Source: Edolisoma coerulescens (Eukaryota; Chordata; Aves; Passeriformes; Campephagidae). From it: DNA of 64,000 nt. The first letter of the stretch is position 1. The number at the start of each line of letters is the position of its first letter. The position numbers were made by a program, and so were the translations under genes. Where the stretch lies: contig VWZW01002568.1 of NCBI GenBank assembly GCA_013397115.1, positions 1,876,073 through 1,940,072 of the forward strand, given 5' to 3'. The notes under the pieces are model-generated. The model was not told the origin of the DNA. It was given only the letters and a program-made list of their open reading frames with translations, and did no database searches. Shown here piece after piece: positions 46,045 to 57,677 of this stretch.

Positions 46045-46135
46045 TATCTATCAAAGTGTCTTGCCCAAAGTTACTCAACAGACCAGTGAAATATCAGGAG
46101 GACTTTTGATGTGAGTTCATATTCAGTTCCATAAT
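46045..46135. repeat. MIR-like ancient SINE relic, tentative
   Basis: 'tgtcttgcccaaagttactc', followed by 'aacagaccagtgaaatatc' and 'aggacttttgatgtgagttc', follows the MIR core and downstream order (gacttgcccaaggtcac, then a 'cagtggcagagc'-like block, then a 'gaacccag'-like block). Short and diverged. It would be the second such relic in the window, after the one near 9.98 kb. Confidence 0.5.
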
Positions 46136-46867
46136 TTCTTTATCGTTTGTCTGACCTACCATGTCCTAATGCTCCTCTCCACCAGCTTTGTCCTCATTCA
46201 GGGAAATTCCAGTTTATTTAATGTTTCTGCATAACCCGTTTGCCATCCACTGCAAACACATCACAGGCCACAGACTCCATACACCTGACCTGGCATTTAC
46301 TGCAGCCCACAGATTCTTAGTGCAATCCATAAAGGACATTTGGCATTGCTCTGCCTTGCCAAATCCACCTCAGGGTTAAGCTTCATATGTTCTCTTTTGC
46401 ATCAGTTCCTTTAAAGATGGTGCTTTCTTTAATGAGCTGTCAGAGCTAAGCATTTCTCTGCAGTTAAATGGTACTGTGCTTTCCCTGGATTTATTCAGGC
46501 TCATAATTAGGGAACACAGCACTGTCCCCATCTGCAAGCTGGGGGGTAGTGGCAGGTGAGGTGCGTGGGAAGCTGGGAGGATCAGAGCCATCAGGTCGTC
46601 CTCAATGTGACCATTTGATGCAGACACAGAAAAGTGAGGATTTGTCACACCAGGTTGAACCAGTGACCCCTCAAGCACCACTAGCAAAACTCAGTTCTTG
46701 TTTTTTAGGTGAAAGGAAATGAGAATTACAAAGGTGTCCCACATGTTGACTCCCCATATTAAGTTAATGTTTCTTTCATCCTTGCCCAGGCATGGGGATA
46801 AAGAGAATTTTTCTTATATTCTTCTATTGCTACTATTATTGTCTCACTGAGGGTGAGACACAATTTT
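46136..46867. other. unique non-coding DNA
   Basis: No gene or transposon recognised. A 103-codon reverse frame at 46376-46687 has no domain. Confidence 0.5.
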
Positions 46868-47030
46868 CATAGAATCATCACAGAATCACAGAATGGTTTG
46901 GGTCAGAAGGGAATGCAAAGCTCATCTCCTTCCAACCCCCTGCCATGGGCAGGGACACCTTCCACTAAACCAGGTTGCTCAAAGCCCCATCCAGCCTGGC
47001 CTTGGACACTTCCAGGGATGGGTCATCCAA
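46868..47030 (-). mobile_element. CR1 LINE 3' end
   Basis: Reverse terminus with a tandem tail, 'catagaatcatcacagaatc', then 'acagaatggtttgggtcag', 'ccccctgccatgggcaggga', 'taaaccaggttgctcaaagc', 'ccatccagcctggccttgg' and 'cttccagggatgggtc'. Little diverged. Confidence 0.95.
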
Positions 47031-48821
47031 ATACAAGCTTTTAATTGTGCATTGTAACTTTTTCTTTCCCAAAAAGGTACCAAGAAAAAAAAAAAAAAAT
47101 CCCTGACAGTTGCTTTTCAATATGCAACAAAATTTTGTAAAATATTCTGATAATGCCTTCTATGAGGATTTAAATAGGATTGCTCCAACAAGTCAGCATT
47201 TTAAGGAGAAAGTGGCTTTTGATATCAAGGTTTGTTTATATTTCAGGGAAAGGAGAACCAGCTCTAATCACACTTTATCTGCTTCTCCTTTTTAAGCTGC
47301 TGTCTTTTGGGTAGAGAGATCATTTTTACAAAGAGTTTTTACAGCAGACCCACTAGGCATTATTAGAATCAAACTGATGATATTCCTCCTTAGGGCTAAA
47401 GAAATGGAGATAAGAGAAGTAAATACAATATTCAAGGTAATTTTTAATAAAACTGAAAAAGAAAAAAGTCTGTGCTTACTTCAAATTTAGATGATTCTCT
47501 TGATCCTGAGAATAAATGCAACAATTTGCCAACCAAACTAATTTTCCAAAGCAGATAGGACAGAAGCAGTAGTTTTATAATAGGATGAGTTTGCAGGTTT
47601 AACCACAAAGAAATAGCCATTTCTTTTTCCTGCAGAAGCTGATATGAAAAGAGGGTAGATAGCATGAATAATTATGATGGCTTGAAGAATATGTTTTGAA
47701 ACTGCTTCAGAGTGAAGATAGCTTTTTTGAGTAGATGGGCATTTTCTCAGTAAGTGTTCAGGGAAGTGGCTTGAATGATGCAAAGTATCCTTATTTTATT
47801 TTATATTTTATTTTATTATAGATTTTTTTTTCTTTTTAACCATCCTGGCACTACATGCATATACAAGTTTGCCCATGTATCTATCAAACACAAAACCAGT
47901 AACAATTCAGTCTGCTCAATGGCTTAATTCCATGCCTATAGTGAAGTTTCTGACCTGCCTGGTTACTAACCAAGATGCAAGCCAAATCTTCACAAGAGTG
48001 AATAAAACCATAAGTCTTTGACCCCTCTGAAACTTACTGGGAAAAAAAAAAATCTAATGGTTCCAGGAATGGATATGGAGTAGTGTGTTGAAGTGTTTCA
48101 TTTTAATAGATATAAATTATTTCTTCTTTTCAGTCTTTCCTTTTACCATAAATTGCTTTGAAAGTCAGAACTGAACATATCTGCTGATAGAAAAAAACCC
48201 TTTTTTTTGAGTTTAGTAATATCCAAGTGGGCTGTTTTTGTACTTCTTGACATCCCTACTTTCACATTTCTTTAATATTAAACTAGCTAAAATATTTTTT
48301 TCCCGAGAAAACCTGTGGATTCAACAAACAGCCAACCCCTTCCAGAGATTTTGTTGAAAATTTTCAACCCCCTTCTGTTTATTCACTGCCCTGCTATGCT
48401 AATGCCTTGCTCCCCTGTAATCCTGACACAGGGGCAGTTTTTCTCAGGATAGACACAAAGCCCATGGGAATGTGCACATGTTCGAGCTCCTGCAGCCTTT
48501 TAATCTGCAAGTGGCACCATTAACCCCAATAAAAGCCTTCACAGGCATGTGCCACGGTGCCCACTGCTCCTGGCCTTTATTCCCAGTGCTCATCCTGCTA
48601 AAAGGAAAATTTGGCTAATAACCTGACTTAAATGGGAGCCAGCATCAAATGTGACTCTTTTCTCCCCGAGGTTTGGGATGTACACACCAGGTGAGTGGTC
48701 TGAGCTCACAGCTTCACTTCAGGACAAACTGTGAGAGTGAGAGCTGCCTCCTGAGGGCACCGAACCTGCTCCTTTCTGTCCCTGTGTCCTCCATGCCTGT
48801 AGAGAACAACCAGCTTGGCTT
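47031..48821. other. unique non-coding DNA
   Basis: No gene recognised. Contains an A15 tract (47085-47099) and a (TTTTA)n-like stretch (47791-47819) followed by T-rich DNA. The portion at about 47100-47290 is repeat-free and mildly enhancer-like, without a decisive motif cluster. Confidence 0.5.
47791..47819. repeat. (TTTTA)n-like simple repeat
   Basis: Imperfect TTTTA units ('ttattttattttatatttta' and onward). Low-complexity DNA. Confidence 0.9.
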
Positions 48822-49041
48822 GGATCATGGAATGGTTTGGGTTCAAAGAGACTTGAAAGATCATCTTGTTCCAACACCCTGCCATGGGCAGGGACACCTT
48901 CCACTAGCCCAGGTTGCTCCAAGCCCTGTCCAACCTGGCCTTGGACACTTCCAGGGATCCAGGGGCAGCCACAGCTTCTCTGGGCAACCTGTGCCAGGGC
49001 CTCACCACCCTCACAGGGAAAAACTTCTTAACATCTAGGAA
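48822..49041 (-). mobile_element. CR1 LINE 3' end, young copy (GGA-insertion subfamily)
   Basis: Reverse copy: 'ggatcatggaatggtttgg', 'ccctgccatgggcaggga', 'tagcccaggttgctccaagc', 'cagggatccaggggcagcc', 'gggcaacctgtgccaggg' and 'ctcaccaccctcacaggg'. Bases 48877-49013 are the inverse of 20189-20325 with a single mismatch by eye. These are the closest pair in the window, so both inserted recently from near-identical sources. Confidence 0.96.
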
Positions 49042-50465
49042 TATTTGATATATTTAACTTCTACCTAGCTAATGCTGAAAGGATTAATCCTACATTGCTT
49101 CTTTTTTCTGGTTTGAGTCTAAACTCAAGCTTGGAGTTATTCCAGTGACACCCACAGGCTTTGCCTTGCATTTTTCCTCCACAGCCACCATTAAAACAAA
49201 AGATCAACACTTAAACCCTTTCTTTATTTCCCACTGTCACTTCAGATGCAGCTTTCCCCTTATAAGAAGAGGAAATGCCAAAAGTGTCACAGTAAATGCA
49301 ATTACCAGCGTCTGGTTAATGTTTGGGGCTTGGGCTTTTCTGTTTGTTTGTTTTCTTCTTTCAGCTCTCACATTTACTTCTCCAGAGAAAGCTTGGCATA
49401 TTTAAAAAACCATGAGTGAGACGATCCCATAGAAAGAGCTGCTGTGACAATAAAGCAGAAGTTAAGTGACACCAAAGTCCCCTTGTCTGCCAGGCACATG
49501 CACACCCGGAGTCCCATCTGCTGGGTCCCGATAACTCATTTGCACGGGGCACGACGAATGGCTCGGCTCGGAGCAGGCGGAATCAGCTGCAGCACACGTG
49601 CCTCTTGCTCTCTAATTCCTTATTGTTATTCCCTGAACTCTGGTGGCCCCAAGCAGCAGGAGACAGGGACACATGTAACAGCTCTCACCCTCTGGCCCAG
49701 ATACCAACCCCTTTTCTTTTTTTTTTCCCTTTTTTTTTTTCTTTTTCTTCTGCATTTGTGTTAGGCTACAAACACTTCCCAGGACTCTCATTCACTATGG
49801 CAGAGCTGTTCCGAGAATTCGGCTGACACTCACATGGAGCTCGTTTTCTGTCCCTTTGAGCAATGCCCCTGCTCAGGAGGATGAAACGCTCACAGCCCAT
49901 CCAGGCTGTCCATGAATAAACCTTCAGCAAAACTCCACCAGAAAAGAAAAAAAAAAAAGGGGAAAGTCCAGCAAATCCATCTTTTCATCAGAGCAGCAGC
50001 AATTGGGAGCCAAGCAAGAATTTTTTTCCCAAGTTACAAGGAGGTACTGCCCACACTTGGCTTATCTGGGCAGTGATTTACATATATAACTCTCCGTGAA
50101 GAAGAGGCATCCGCTCGCTTTGACCTCAGTAAATCAAAAGCAGACAGGTCACAACTTTAACTTATTTCTTTGGATACCAATCCACCGACACACAGAAGTG
50201 CATGAAGCACATGCATAATACATAACCCAGCTCTGGTGCCGACCATCTGACTTCTTTTAGCCCCCCCCCGGTTTTTGTATTTTAGTGGTGCTGAATTTAG
50301 ACCTGTCATTTCGGGTTCTTTTCGTGTCTTGTTGAATGTATTTGGCCAGAGTTTGTTCTCTGCCTTTCCAATGAGGTCAGTAAGTAACTCAGTGTTTACA
50401 CAGATGTTTCACAGAGTAGAACCTGTTGTTAATATGTAAATTGCACACGTGTGTCTGCCACAGAG
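49042..50465. other. unique non-coding DNA with a small CpG/E-box patch
   Basis: No gene recognised. 49500-49605 has about nine CpGs in 100 bases ('ggcacgacgaatggctcgg'), plus CAGCTG (49584-49589) and CACGTG (49595-49600) E-boxes. It is followed by a pyrimidine-rich tract (about 49709-49750). Around 50120-50160 'tttgacctcag' and 'caggtcacaac' are opposed nuclear-receptor half-site-like motifs. Confidence 0.45.
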
Positions 50466-50690
50466 TGTATATATTTATAGCTGGATAGTTGCAGGTATAC
50501 AGAGATATATAGATCTGCACATATATATATATTTACACAATATGCAAATAAAGATACAGAAGTGCACAGATTTATGTGTAAGATTTGAAGTACTATATAG
50601 ATACTATATGTAAGATTTTAGGAATTATATAGGTATATACCTACTCTATAGGTATACAGAGGTATATATACATATACATATATAGGAAAA
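50466..50690. repeat. TA-rich low-complexity DNA
   Basis: Many short TATA/ATAC runs ('catatatatatatttacac', 'ggtatatacctactctatag', 'gtatatatacatatacatat'). Degenerate simple sequence able to form small hairpins. Confidence 0.85.
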
Positions 50691-50929
50691 CATCCTTATC
50701 ACATGTGGTTACTATTATTTACTATCTATCATCATATGGTGATGTTCAAATACCTATAAATACCCTTCAGCAGCTCCAGGTTTCTGATTTAGTAGGGAAG
50801 AGAGATGGTTTTGGTGTCAGCATTAGGGGTCTGCTTTCTTGTCTGCCTGAAGTCAAGTGCAGCCCTGCACCAAGCAAATTTCACTGCTTCTTCAAATTAT
50901 TCTTGAATAATAAGAATTATTGTGGTTAA

Positions 50930-50930
<1 letters not shown>
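50691..50930. other. unique non-coding spacer
   Basis: Short unique DNA between TA-rich and ATT repeats; nothing seen. Confidence 0.5.

Positions 50931-50975
<45 letters not shown>
50931..50975. repeat. (ATT)15 microsatellite
   Basis: Fifteen uninterrupted ATT units ending at 'accacc'. Probably polymorphic. Confidence 0.97.
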
Positions 50976-50979
<4 letters not shown>

Positions 50980-51137
50980 CCAGAACAGTCTTTCTTCAAC
51001 AGGAATGCCTTGAAGATGAAGGAGCAGTGATCAGACTGAATACATCATGTCTTGCCTTTGCAATGTGATGGTTTTGAGAAGCTTGAAAGAAAAAAAACAT
51101 GCATTTCTTTAACACAAATTGTTCGGGCTTTGCTCCT

Positions 51138-51412
51138 TTAAAGAACCATAGAAAGTCCTGGGTTGGAAGGGACCCACAAGGATCATTGAATTCCACTCCA
51201 GGCCCTGCACAGGACAACCCCAACAACCCCACCCTGTGCCTGAGAAAATTGTGCAAATGCTCCTGGAGCTCTGGCAACCTTGGGGCTGTGACCATTCCCT
51301 GGGGAGCCTGTTCAGTGCCCAACCACGTTCTGGGCAAAGAACCATTTCCTAATATCCAGTCTAAACCTCCCCTGACAAAACTTCATGCTGTTTTCCTGAG
51401 TTCCTGTTTTGG
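51138..51412 (-). mobile_element. CR1 LINE 3' end, older subfamily
   Basis: Reverse copy of a distinct, older CR1 subfamily: 'aaccatagaaagtcctggg', 'gggacccacaaggatcattg', 'gccctgcacaggacaacccc', 'ccctggggagcctgttcag', 'gcccaaccacgttctgggc', 'tttcctaatatccagtcta' and 'aacctcccctgacaaaac'. Overlapping frames of 78-125 codons on both strands here are transposon sequence. Confidence 0.9.
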
Positions 51413-51586
51413 GATGACCCTGGAATCTCCAGTCCCAAATTGCAGGTGCTTCAGAGAGATTGCATTCAAAGTATGAGAGACGTAGAGTCACCACACATCC
51501 CTGTGAAATGTAATTACCCCTAAACTTAGTGGAATATGAGGTTAAAATAATACTTTATCTTCGTATTTTTGCACAGAAAAGTTCAT

Positions 51587-51662
51587 CATAGAATCACAGA
51601 ATGGTTTGGGGTGGAAGGGACCCTAAAGTTCATCAACCCCCTGCCATGGGCAGGGATGCTTC
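51587..51662 (-). mobile_element. CR1 LINE 3' tail
   Basis: Reverse terminus: 'catagaatcacagaatgg', 'ggggtggaagggacccta', 'ccccctgccatgggcaggga'. About 75 bases, sharply truncated. Lies 175 bases right of another reverse CR1. Confidence 0.93.
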
Positions 51663-53282
51663 TGAAGAAAAATACATCAGGGCTGTGTCTGTGCTAGTAG
51701 GTAAATGAGGATCTCATTTTACCTTTCTTGCCCTCCTGCAAGCTGTTTTTACTCCTTTCCTCCTCACTCAGCCTCACTCCTCTCCCCCAAAAGACCCCAC
51801 ATCTCATCTATAGCCCCTGGCCCTTTCAATCCCACAGTGACCTGTACCAAGAGAGTCCTTGAAGGTGCATCCCACCTCATACTCCCAAGAGAAGTTCACT
51901 CCTAACAAGCCATTTGCAGTTGCCAATTAAATCAGTAGCCAATATCTCAAGTGGGTTTTTATAAAGATGTGTTAAAGTGGTTCCTCCTTCAAACATCACA
52001 GAAAAGCTCTGTTCTCATTTTTACCCTGCTAACTCAGAAGTGCAGAGGGAAGGAAAGTTTTGACACTGGGGATGACATTTTCAGCACAGAGGCCTTTGCT
52101 CCAGCCCTTGCTCCCAGCATTGTTTCTCTGTTACATGAAATAACTGTTTAACGCAAAATAAAGAATCCTTTGAACAGGGGCAGGAGCCCACACCCTCCTC
52201 ATGTGATAAACTCATGAGTCACATTGCTTCTTGCTCTTGCTCTCGCCATCCCAGGGAACAGTTCACCCTTCCCTGCATGGAAGCAGTTTGAAATTCCCAT
52301 CCTTCATCCCTGCCACGAAGCTGCAACAAGCCCAGTGTGGGTGGGTGTTGCTGAATTGATCGCGGAGCTAAAACTGATGCCTGCCCGGGTGCACGTGGCC
52401 TCCTGACCTAATTCTGCTTGTGATTTGCAGGCAGGATGTGCTCCTCGCTCCTCGGCCATACCCTGCCTGCCTGGAGGAAGACTGATTTCCCTAAGCTGGA
52501 TCTAACCAGGAAAAAAAAACTGCGTGGGAGAGACAAATGTAACCTCTCCCAGAAAAGGATGGATCTCCTGGTATCTCTGAATGTTGTTTATTACACAGGC
52601 CACGGAATTAAGCATTCTCAGAGCCGCAAAATAAAGCTTGTTCAGGTGAAAATAGTAAATGGAGGTTTAAATGCAAGGGGGGAGTATCTTTAATATTTAA
52701 AGACCAGACACGAGGCAGAGTAAATGGGAAAACTGTTAGCAGGGAGGGGGAACAAGCAGTTGGGAAATAGCCTGTATCAATACACCACCAATGGGACTAA
52801 GGACAGTCATGATTATTTAAGCTTTTCAAGGGCAAAATAAATAACCCAATCAATTTTTTGTTAATGAAAATTTGGTAAAATGTGACTGCTACTTACATAG
52901 AGGTATGAAGGGAGCATAGCCCCACACATTTGACATGACTACAAGAGTCCCCAGAATTCCTTCATCCTTAGCTGAATTCCAGTTTTGATCCTTGTCTCAG
53001 GGAAAATAGAGAAGAATGGAAAGGATGTAAACAGAGCTAACAAATATGACTATAAATAATAAAAGGATAAAAACTGCTGTATAAATAAGGGAAGTAAATC
53101 AGACACATTTATTTGTCTTTTATTTTTGAAGAAAGAGTAGAAATGAGACTTTCTAATGGGTTTTAAAGTCAAAAATGTTTAATTAACAAAAGAAGGCATT
53201 TGACATGTAATTAATCCAAGACATTTGGTGCCACTTTCCATTACTGCAGCAAAATACCTGTGCATATGTAGGGCTAATTTAT
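51663..53282. other. unique non-coding DNA
   Basis: No gene, transposon or notable structure recognised. Confidence 0.5.
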
Positions 53283-53436
53283 GGATGACCCATCCGTGGA
53301 GGTGTTCAAGGCCAAGTTGGATAGGGCTTGGAGCAACCTGGACCAGTGGAAGGTGTCCCTGCCCATGGCAGGGGGCTGGAATGAGATGACCTTCAAGGTC
53401 CCTTCCAACCCAAAGCATTCTGTGATTCTGTGTTTC
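53283..53436 (+). mobile_element. CR1 LINE 3' end
   Basis: Forward terminus: 'catccgtggaggtgttcaag', 'gccaagttggatagggctt', 'ggagcaacctggaccagtgg', 'ggtgtccctgcccatggcag', 'gatgaccttcaaggtccc' and tail 'attctgtgattctgtg'. Confidence 0.95.
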
Positions 53437-53744
53437 AATGATAAACTTCATTCCCAAAAACACTGCTTATGTCAAACTGCACTTGAAGCAATTCCAACAG
53501 TTCATAATCAGTTTCATTCACCAGTCATTAGATTATTTCAATGAGTTCTTAATATTTTCCTGGATTCCACAATCCTATTTTTTCTCTTTTTTTCTTTTTT
53601 TTTTCCTCCCCCATGTACCCACAATATTAAAATTTCACACATCTCCTTTGGCTTCTACTTGCATATTTTATTTAAGAAATGTCACTTATGTGTTGTTCAG
53701 GATGAAATAATGCTGTGCGATGGTGTTCAAACTAGACCTTCTGC

Positions 53745-53900
53745 GGCATCTCCTTCATTAAAGGCCTTTACAAACAGGTTAGAGGATGAGCTCTGAGAAA
53801 CAACACAGGTAGAGCTGATCCTGCCCTAGGGCTGGGCCATGGAAGAGGTGACCTCTTGAGGTCCTTTCCAGCCTTAGGAGTCTATGTTTCATTATTCTGA
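53745..53900 (+). mobile_element. CR1 LINE 3' end, old and diverged
   Basis: Forward, diverged: 'catctccttcattaaaggcc', 'acaaacaggttagaggatga', 'tagagctgatcctgcccta', 'gggctgggccatggaagag', 'gtgacctcttgaggtccttt' and 'ccagccttaggagtctatg'. This follows an older CR1 3' end ('gatcctgcct', 'gatgacctct', 'cccttccagcc'). Confidence 0.75.
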
Positions 53901-54971
53901 TACAGCAAATTGCTGTCCCCCATTAAAATGACATAACACACATTTCTGGAGGTCCCAAGAGAGCTCATTAGAGTGAGGTGAGATTTTGGTTTAACCCTCT
54001 TTTTTTTTTTCAGTGTAGAAACCAACCAAAAAATAACATGCAACCAACAAAACAGAAACACACAGACAAACTAATATCCCATACCTGTTGTAGGAGATTC
54101 ATCTTAAAATCCTCCCCTTTGCAATCTCCTTCTGAAACATCTTGTTCTGACTCCAGTTAGAATCTGGTCACTGGAGAAGATGATGCTGTTGAGCAATGTG
54201 TGAGTTTCTAACTGAGATTAGAGTTTTACTTCTACATTCTCTATCTTTGGAAGATCCAATTCTGAAAATTTAACACAAATTCATAGCCTAAACTACTTGT
54301 TAAACACCAAGTGGGCCAAGCCAGGTTATCATACTCTGAGTATTTACTACTCCTAGAATGTCTCTAGCAAAGTATTTGGAGACGTGATCTTTGAGCACCC
54401 ACAGAGGAGTGGGGAGAGCTGGGGCTGCCATGGGGGTAGAAGATTAAATGGAGGGAGGTTGTGAGTCCACCACAAACGGTGCAGACTGGAAAAGCTGCCA
54501 TTTAGTGAAGTTTTACTATAATTGCACCCTTAGAAGGCAAAAATAGAAATGTTTTATTATATTCACTGAGAGGCAGAAATGTGCCTTTACTGTAAGAGCT
54601 GACTGACTTTAGTTTGGAGTTTAAAGATGATCGTATTTTATAAACTTTATTTTTTTTTCCTAGGCATTGATAAGAACTATAGAGAGCAGATCTCCAGCAC
54701 TCCTCTGTACAGTCAGTAGCAAGATAAAGGCACACAGATTAAGGAACTCTCAAAAATAGAGAAAACCATCCAGACTGCCTGGACATGCACTGAGGCTCAT
54801 TGCTACAGACACTCACTGCTAAGAGGTTATAGGGGACAAAATCTGAACTGATCATTTCCAAATTTTTTCAGTTTGCAGGCAAATTTGAAGGGAAAGAGCA
54901 GTGACTTTGTGATTGGGAAAGCAGAACTGTACATGGATACTTTGGGTGGGTAATGAAAAAATCAGGCACCG
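53901..54971. other. unique non-coding DNA
   Basis: T-rich around 54000 and 54650; no gene or transposon recognised. Confidence 0.5.
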
Positions 54972-55137
54972 GAAGGGGCTGTCCAGGGTGGAATCACCAT
55001 CCCTGGAAGTGCTCAAAATGTGTGTGGAGGTGGCATCTGGGGACAGGGACTAGGGGTGGCTTTGGCAGTGCTGGGTGAGTGGTTGAACTTGATCATTTTG
55101 GAGGCCTTTTCCAACCTTAACAATTCTGTGATTCTAA
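54972..55137 (+). mobile_element. CR1 LINE 3' end (gtggagtcacc subfamily)
   Basis: Forward copy: 'ctgtccagggtggaatcacc', 'atccctggaagtgctcaaa', 'tgtggaggtggcatctggg', 'gcagtgctgggtgagtggtt', 'gaggccttttccaaccttaa' and tail 'attctgtgattcta'. Confidence 0.93.
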
Positions 55138-57419
55138 ACATTCAAAAGAAAAAACCACCATACATATGTATACATATATTTAACATTTGTTTTATTTCTC
55201 AGATCAAGCTCAGCTCAAGTCCCTGTTACCAGGTATAATGATGCTAATTTGAATCATTTTCCTGCAGCTAATGGGGCTGTTCATGATCCTAAACTTCTCC
55301 CCAGCAGCCTCAGGCATGGCTAACCAGTAAGGAGATGTTATTTCCCTCCCCCTTCTTTAATATATTTAAACAAATAAAAATTTAAATTACAGAATCCAGA
55401 GTGGCTTTTTCCTCACCTCCAGACTTCCATCTTCCTTTTTTCCCACTCCATATCATATTTTTTCCCATTGCTCTTTAATTTAAATATGATATAGGTGGAC
55501 TTGCATCTCTTCTGTTGGTGGTATCCTGCACCTTTGGGAATCAAGGACTCCTTCTGGAAGAATTGTGCAGGTAAATCAGAAGATTTCACTTTCTGGTAGT
55601 AGTTTTACTTTCCCTGTGCAAGGATTACAAGTCCACCATAGAAATTCCAGGAGCCCACCAGAAGCTGCCAAATTTTCAGTCCCAGAGCTCTTCTTCCCAT
55701 AACCCTTTGACATCTCATGATCATTCTTGGATATGAAGGCCCAGCACACCCTGGCCTCCCATCCCTTCCCAGAATTTCTGTTCTCTGCTCTGCAAAATCA
55801 GTCACTTCTTTGTTCAGCAACAGATGGGACCCTGTTCCCAGATAGTTTCAACCCCTGTAGGAGATTAGATGACATATGGAGACTTAAAGTGAAAAATGAT
55901 CCAGGGTAAAGTGGCCAAAATTTGACATTTCTAGCTGAGGTCCCAAATGAGAGTCCAGAAGAACCATGATCTCTTGGGCAAGATGGAGATCCCAAGCACC
56001 AGTATCATTTATCTTCCCAGATAAATGGGACTCAGCTAGGAAGGACTCAGCTCATTTTCACTGTGCCTTCATTGCTTATCCAACCACCTGAGATCTGGCT
56101 ACAAACCCAAATCACAGCTGCCAGAGCCCTCTGAGCTGCTTTGACTTCACCCTTTGATTAAAATATTAAAAAATATTAAAATATTGCTTCCCTTGTGAAC
56201 AATGTGCCTGGTACTTAGTGAGAAGAGAAGGAGAATATGTTGGGGAAAACCTGGATAAAAGGGATTTGATAGATTATGAATTTCTCCATCACAAATATCT
56301 CCTGTTATCTTCTACCAATTTTAATACACTGAAGGGACAACTGTAACTGGGAAGCAATCCCAAGTGATCCCAGAAGACCTGAAATCCTCAGATACATTAA
56401 TAATCCTGCATGAAGCTCATTTCTTTCAGCAGTGACTGCAAGATCAGGCCCCAAATTAATGAAATTGTAAAGACAAAATGAGAAATGGAGGACCTGAAGA
56501 GCATAAGCCAGAACAGAAGGATGTTACATTTAGGTGATATGTGAAATGAAATAAGAGGATATTTGAGAAGAAAGAAAAAGGTTCTGTCACAAGTAGAAAA
56601 ACTAAGGGAAGGGAAAAGTCAAAGTGAGGTTGGGGAGGAACTAGACAGGGAAAAAACAGAAAGCTTTTCTCTGTTTCTAAATCCACTTAATTTTATTTGG
56701 CAGAAGGACTTCTGTTTTCCACTGGTGTAAAGGTATGCAACGAAAGCCTGGGAGATTCATTCCACCTCATTACAAGCACAATTAGGCACCTCTCTCGTAT
56801 TACCTCATATTTTATGTAGTCATGGGCCATTCTTGGCAGAGTTTATGCCATTCAGACCATACAATTAGAAATATGTCATTTGAATAATGGAGAGTCAAAC
56901 TTACCTTTTAAGCATCTCCCATCATTTTGGAATAAGAATTCACGAGAATTCTAATTTCTCTTTGTAATATTATTCAGAGCCTATTTTTGTTTTCTTATCA
57001 AAGCTATTTAAAATCATGAACTTCATCGTGCGATAATTTACTTCATAACACTTTTATTTCTCCTTTAAGGTTTTTATTATTAATGAGAATGCATTTTTTA
57101 TAGCGCAGAATGCTGATATCTTTACTTATAAAGACAGTAGGAAAGTGTCATTTGATCATCTAATGACCTCTGGTGGATGAATCTAATTGACTCACAAACA
57201 CATAATGTTTCACACTGGCTTTAACTTGTATTGATTGCATTACTGTAGAGCTGTGTAGCTTCTCCAGGCTGCAGAAATACCCAGCCTTTAAAAATAATCC
57301 CATCCCAACCCGGGAAGAAATGTCACAAGTCTCAAAGCATCTCATGAGCTAAAACCATAAAAACCTCTAATGACACTCATTTGGTCTAACTTTGTTCAAT
57401 TTTCTTCTTGTGATCCTGT
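55138..57419. other. unique non-coding DNA
   Basis: No gene or transposon recognised over 2.3 kb. The right part includes the possible conserved element at 56780-57160. A short inverted repeat, 'agaattc' acga 'gaattct', lies near 56940. Confidence 0.5.
56780..57160. other. possible conserved non-coding element
   Basis: Repeat-free AT-biased stretch with 'catacaattagaaatatgtc', 'catcgtgcgataatttac', 'tttttattattaatgagaat' and 'tagcgcagaatgctgatatc', including CpGs in an AT-rich context, a common texture of old enhancers. Candidate only. Confidence 0.3.
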
Positions 57420-57677
57420 GTGGAATGGCTTTAAACTGAAAAAGCAGGTTGAGATTAGATATGAGGAAGGAATTCTTCTCTGTGAGGGTGGTGACACCCT
57501 GGCACAGGGTGCCCAGAGAAGCTGTGGCTGCCCCTGGATCCCTGGAAGTGTCCAAGGCCAGGTTGGATGGGGCTTGGAGCAACCTGGGCTAGTGGAAGGT
57601 GTCCCTGCCCATGTCAGGGAGTTGGAACTGGATGAGCTTTAAGCTCCCTTCAGACCCAAACCATTCCACGATTCTTT
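57420..57677 (+). mobile_element. CR1 LINE 3' end (GGA-insertion subfamily)
   Basis: Forward copy: 'ggaatggctttaaactgaa', 'gattagatatgaggaagg', 'accctggcacagggtgccc', 'gcccctggatccctggaag', 'ggttggatggggcttggag', 'ggtgtccctgcccatgtcag', 'gatgagctttaagctccc' and tail 'ccacgattctttt'. Close to the 20.2 and 48.9 kb copies. Confidence 0.95.

Noticed and set aside
56930..56965. Short inverted repeat 'agaattc' acga 'gaattct' considered as a heat-shock element
   Set aside because: The GAA and TTC units lack the two-base spacing of the heat-shock element.
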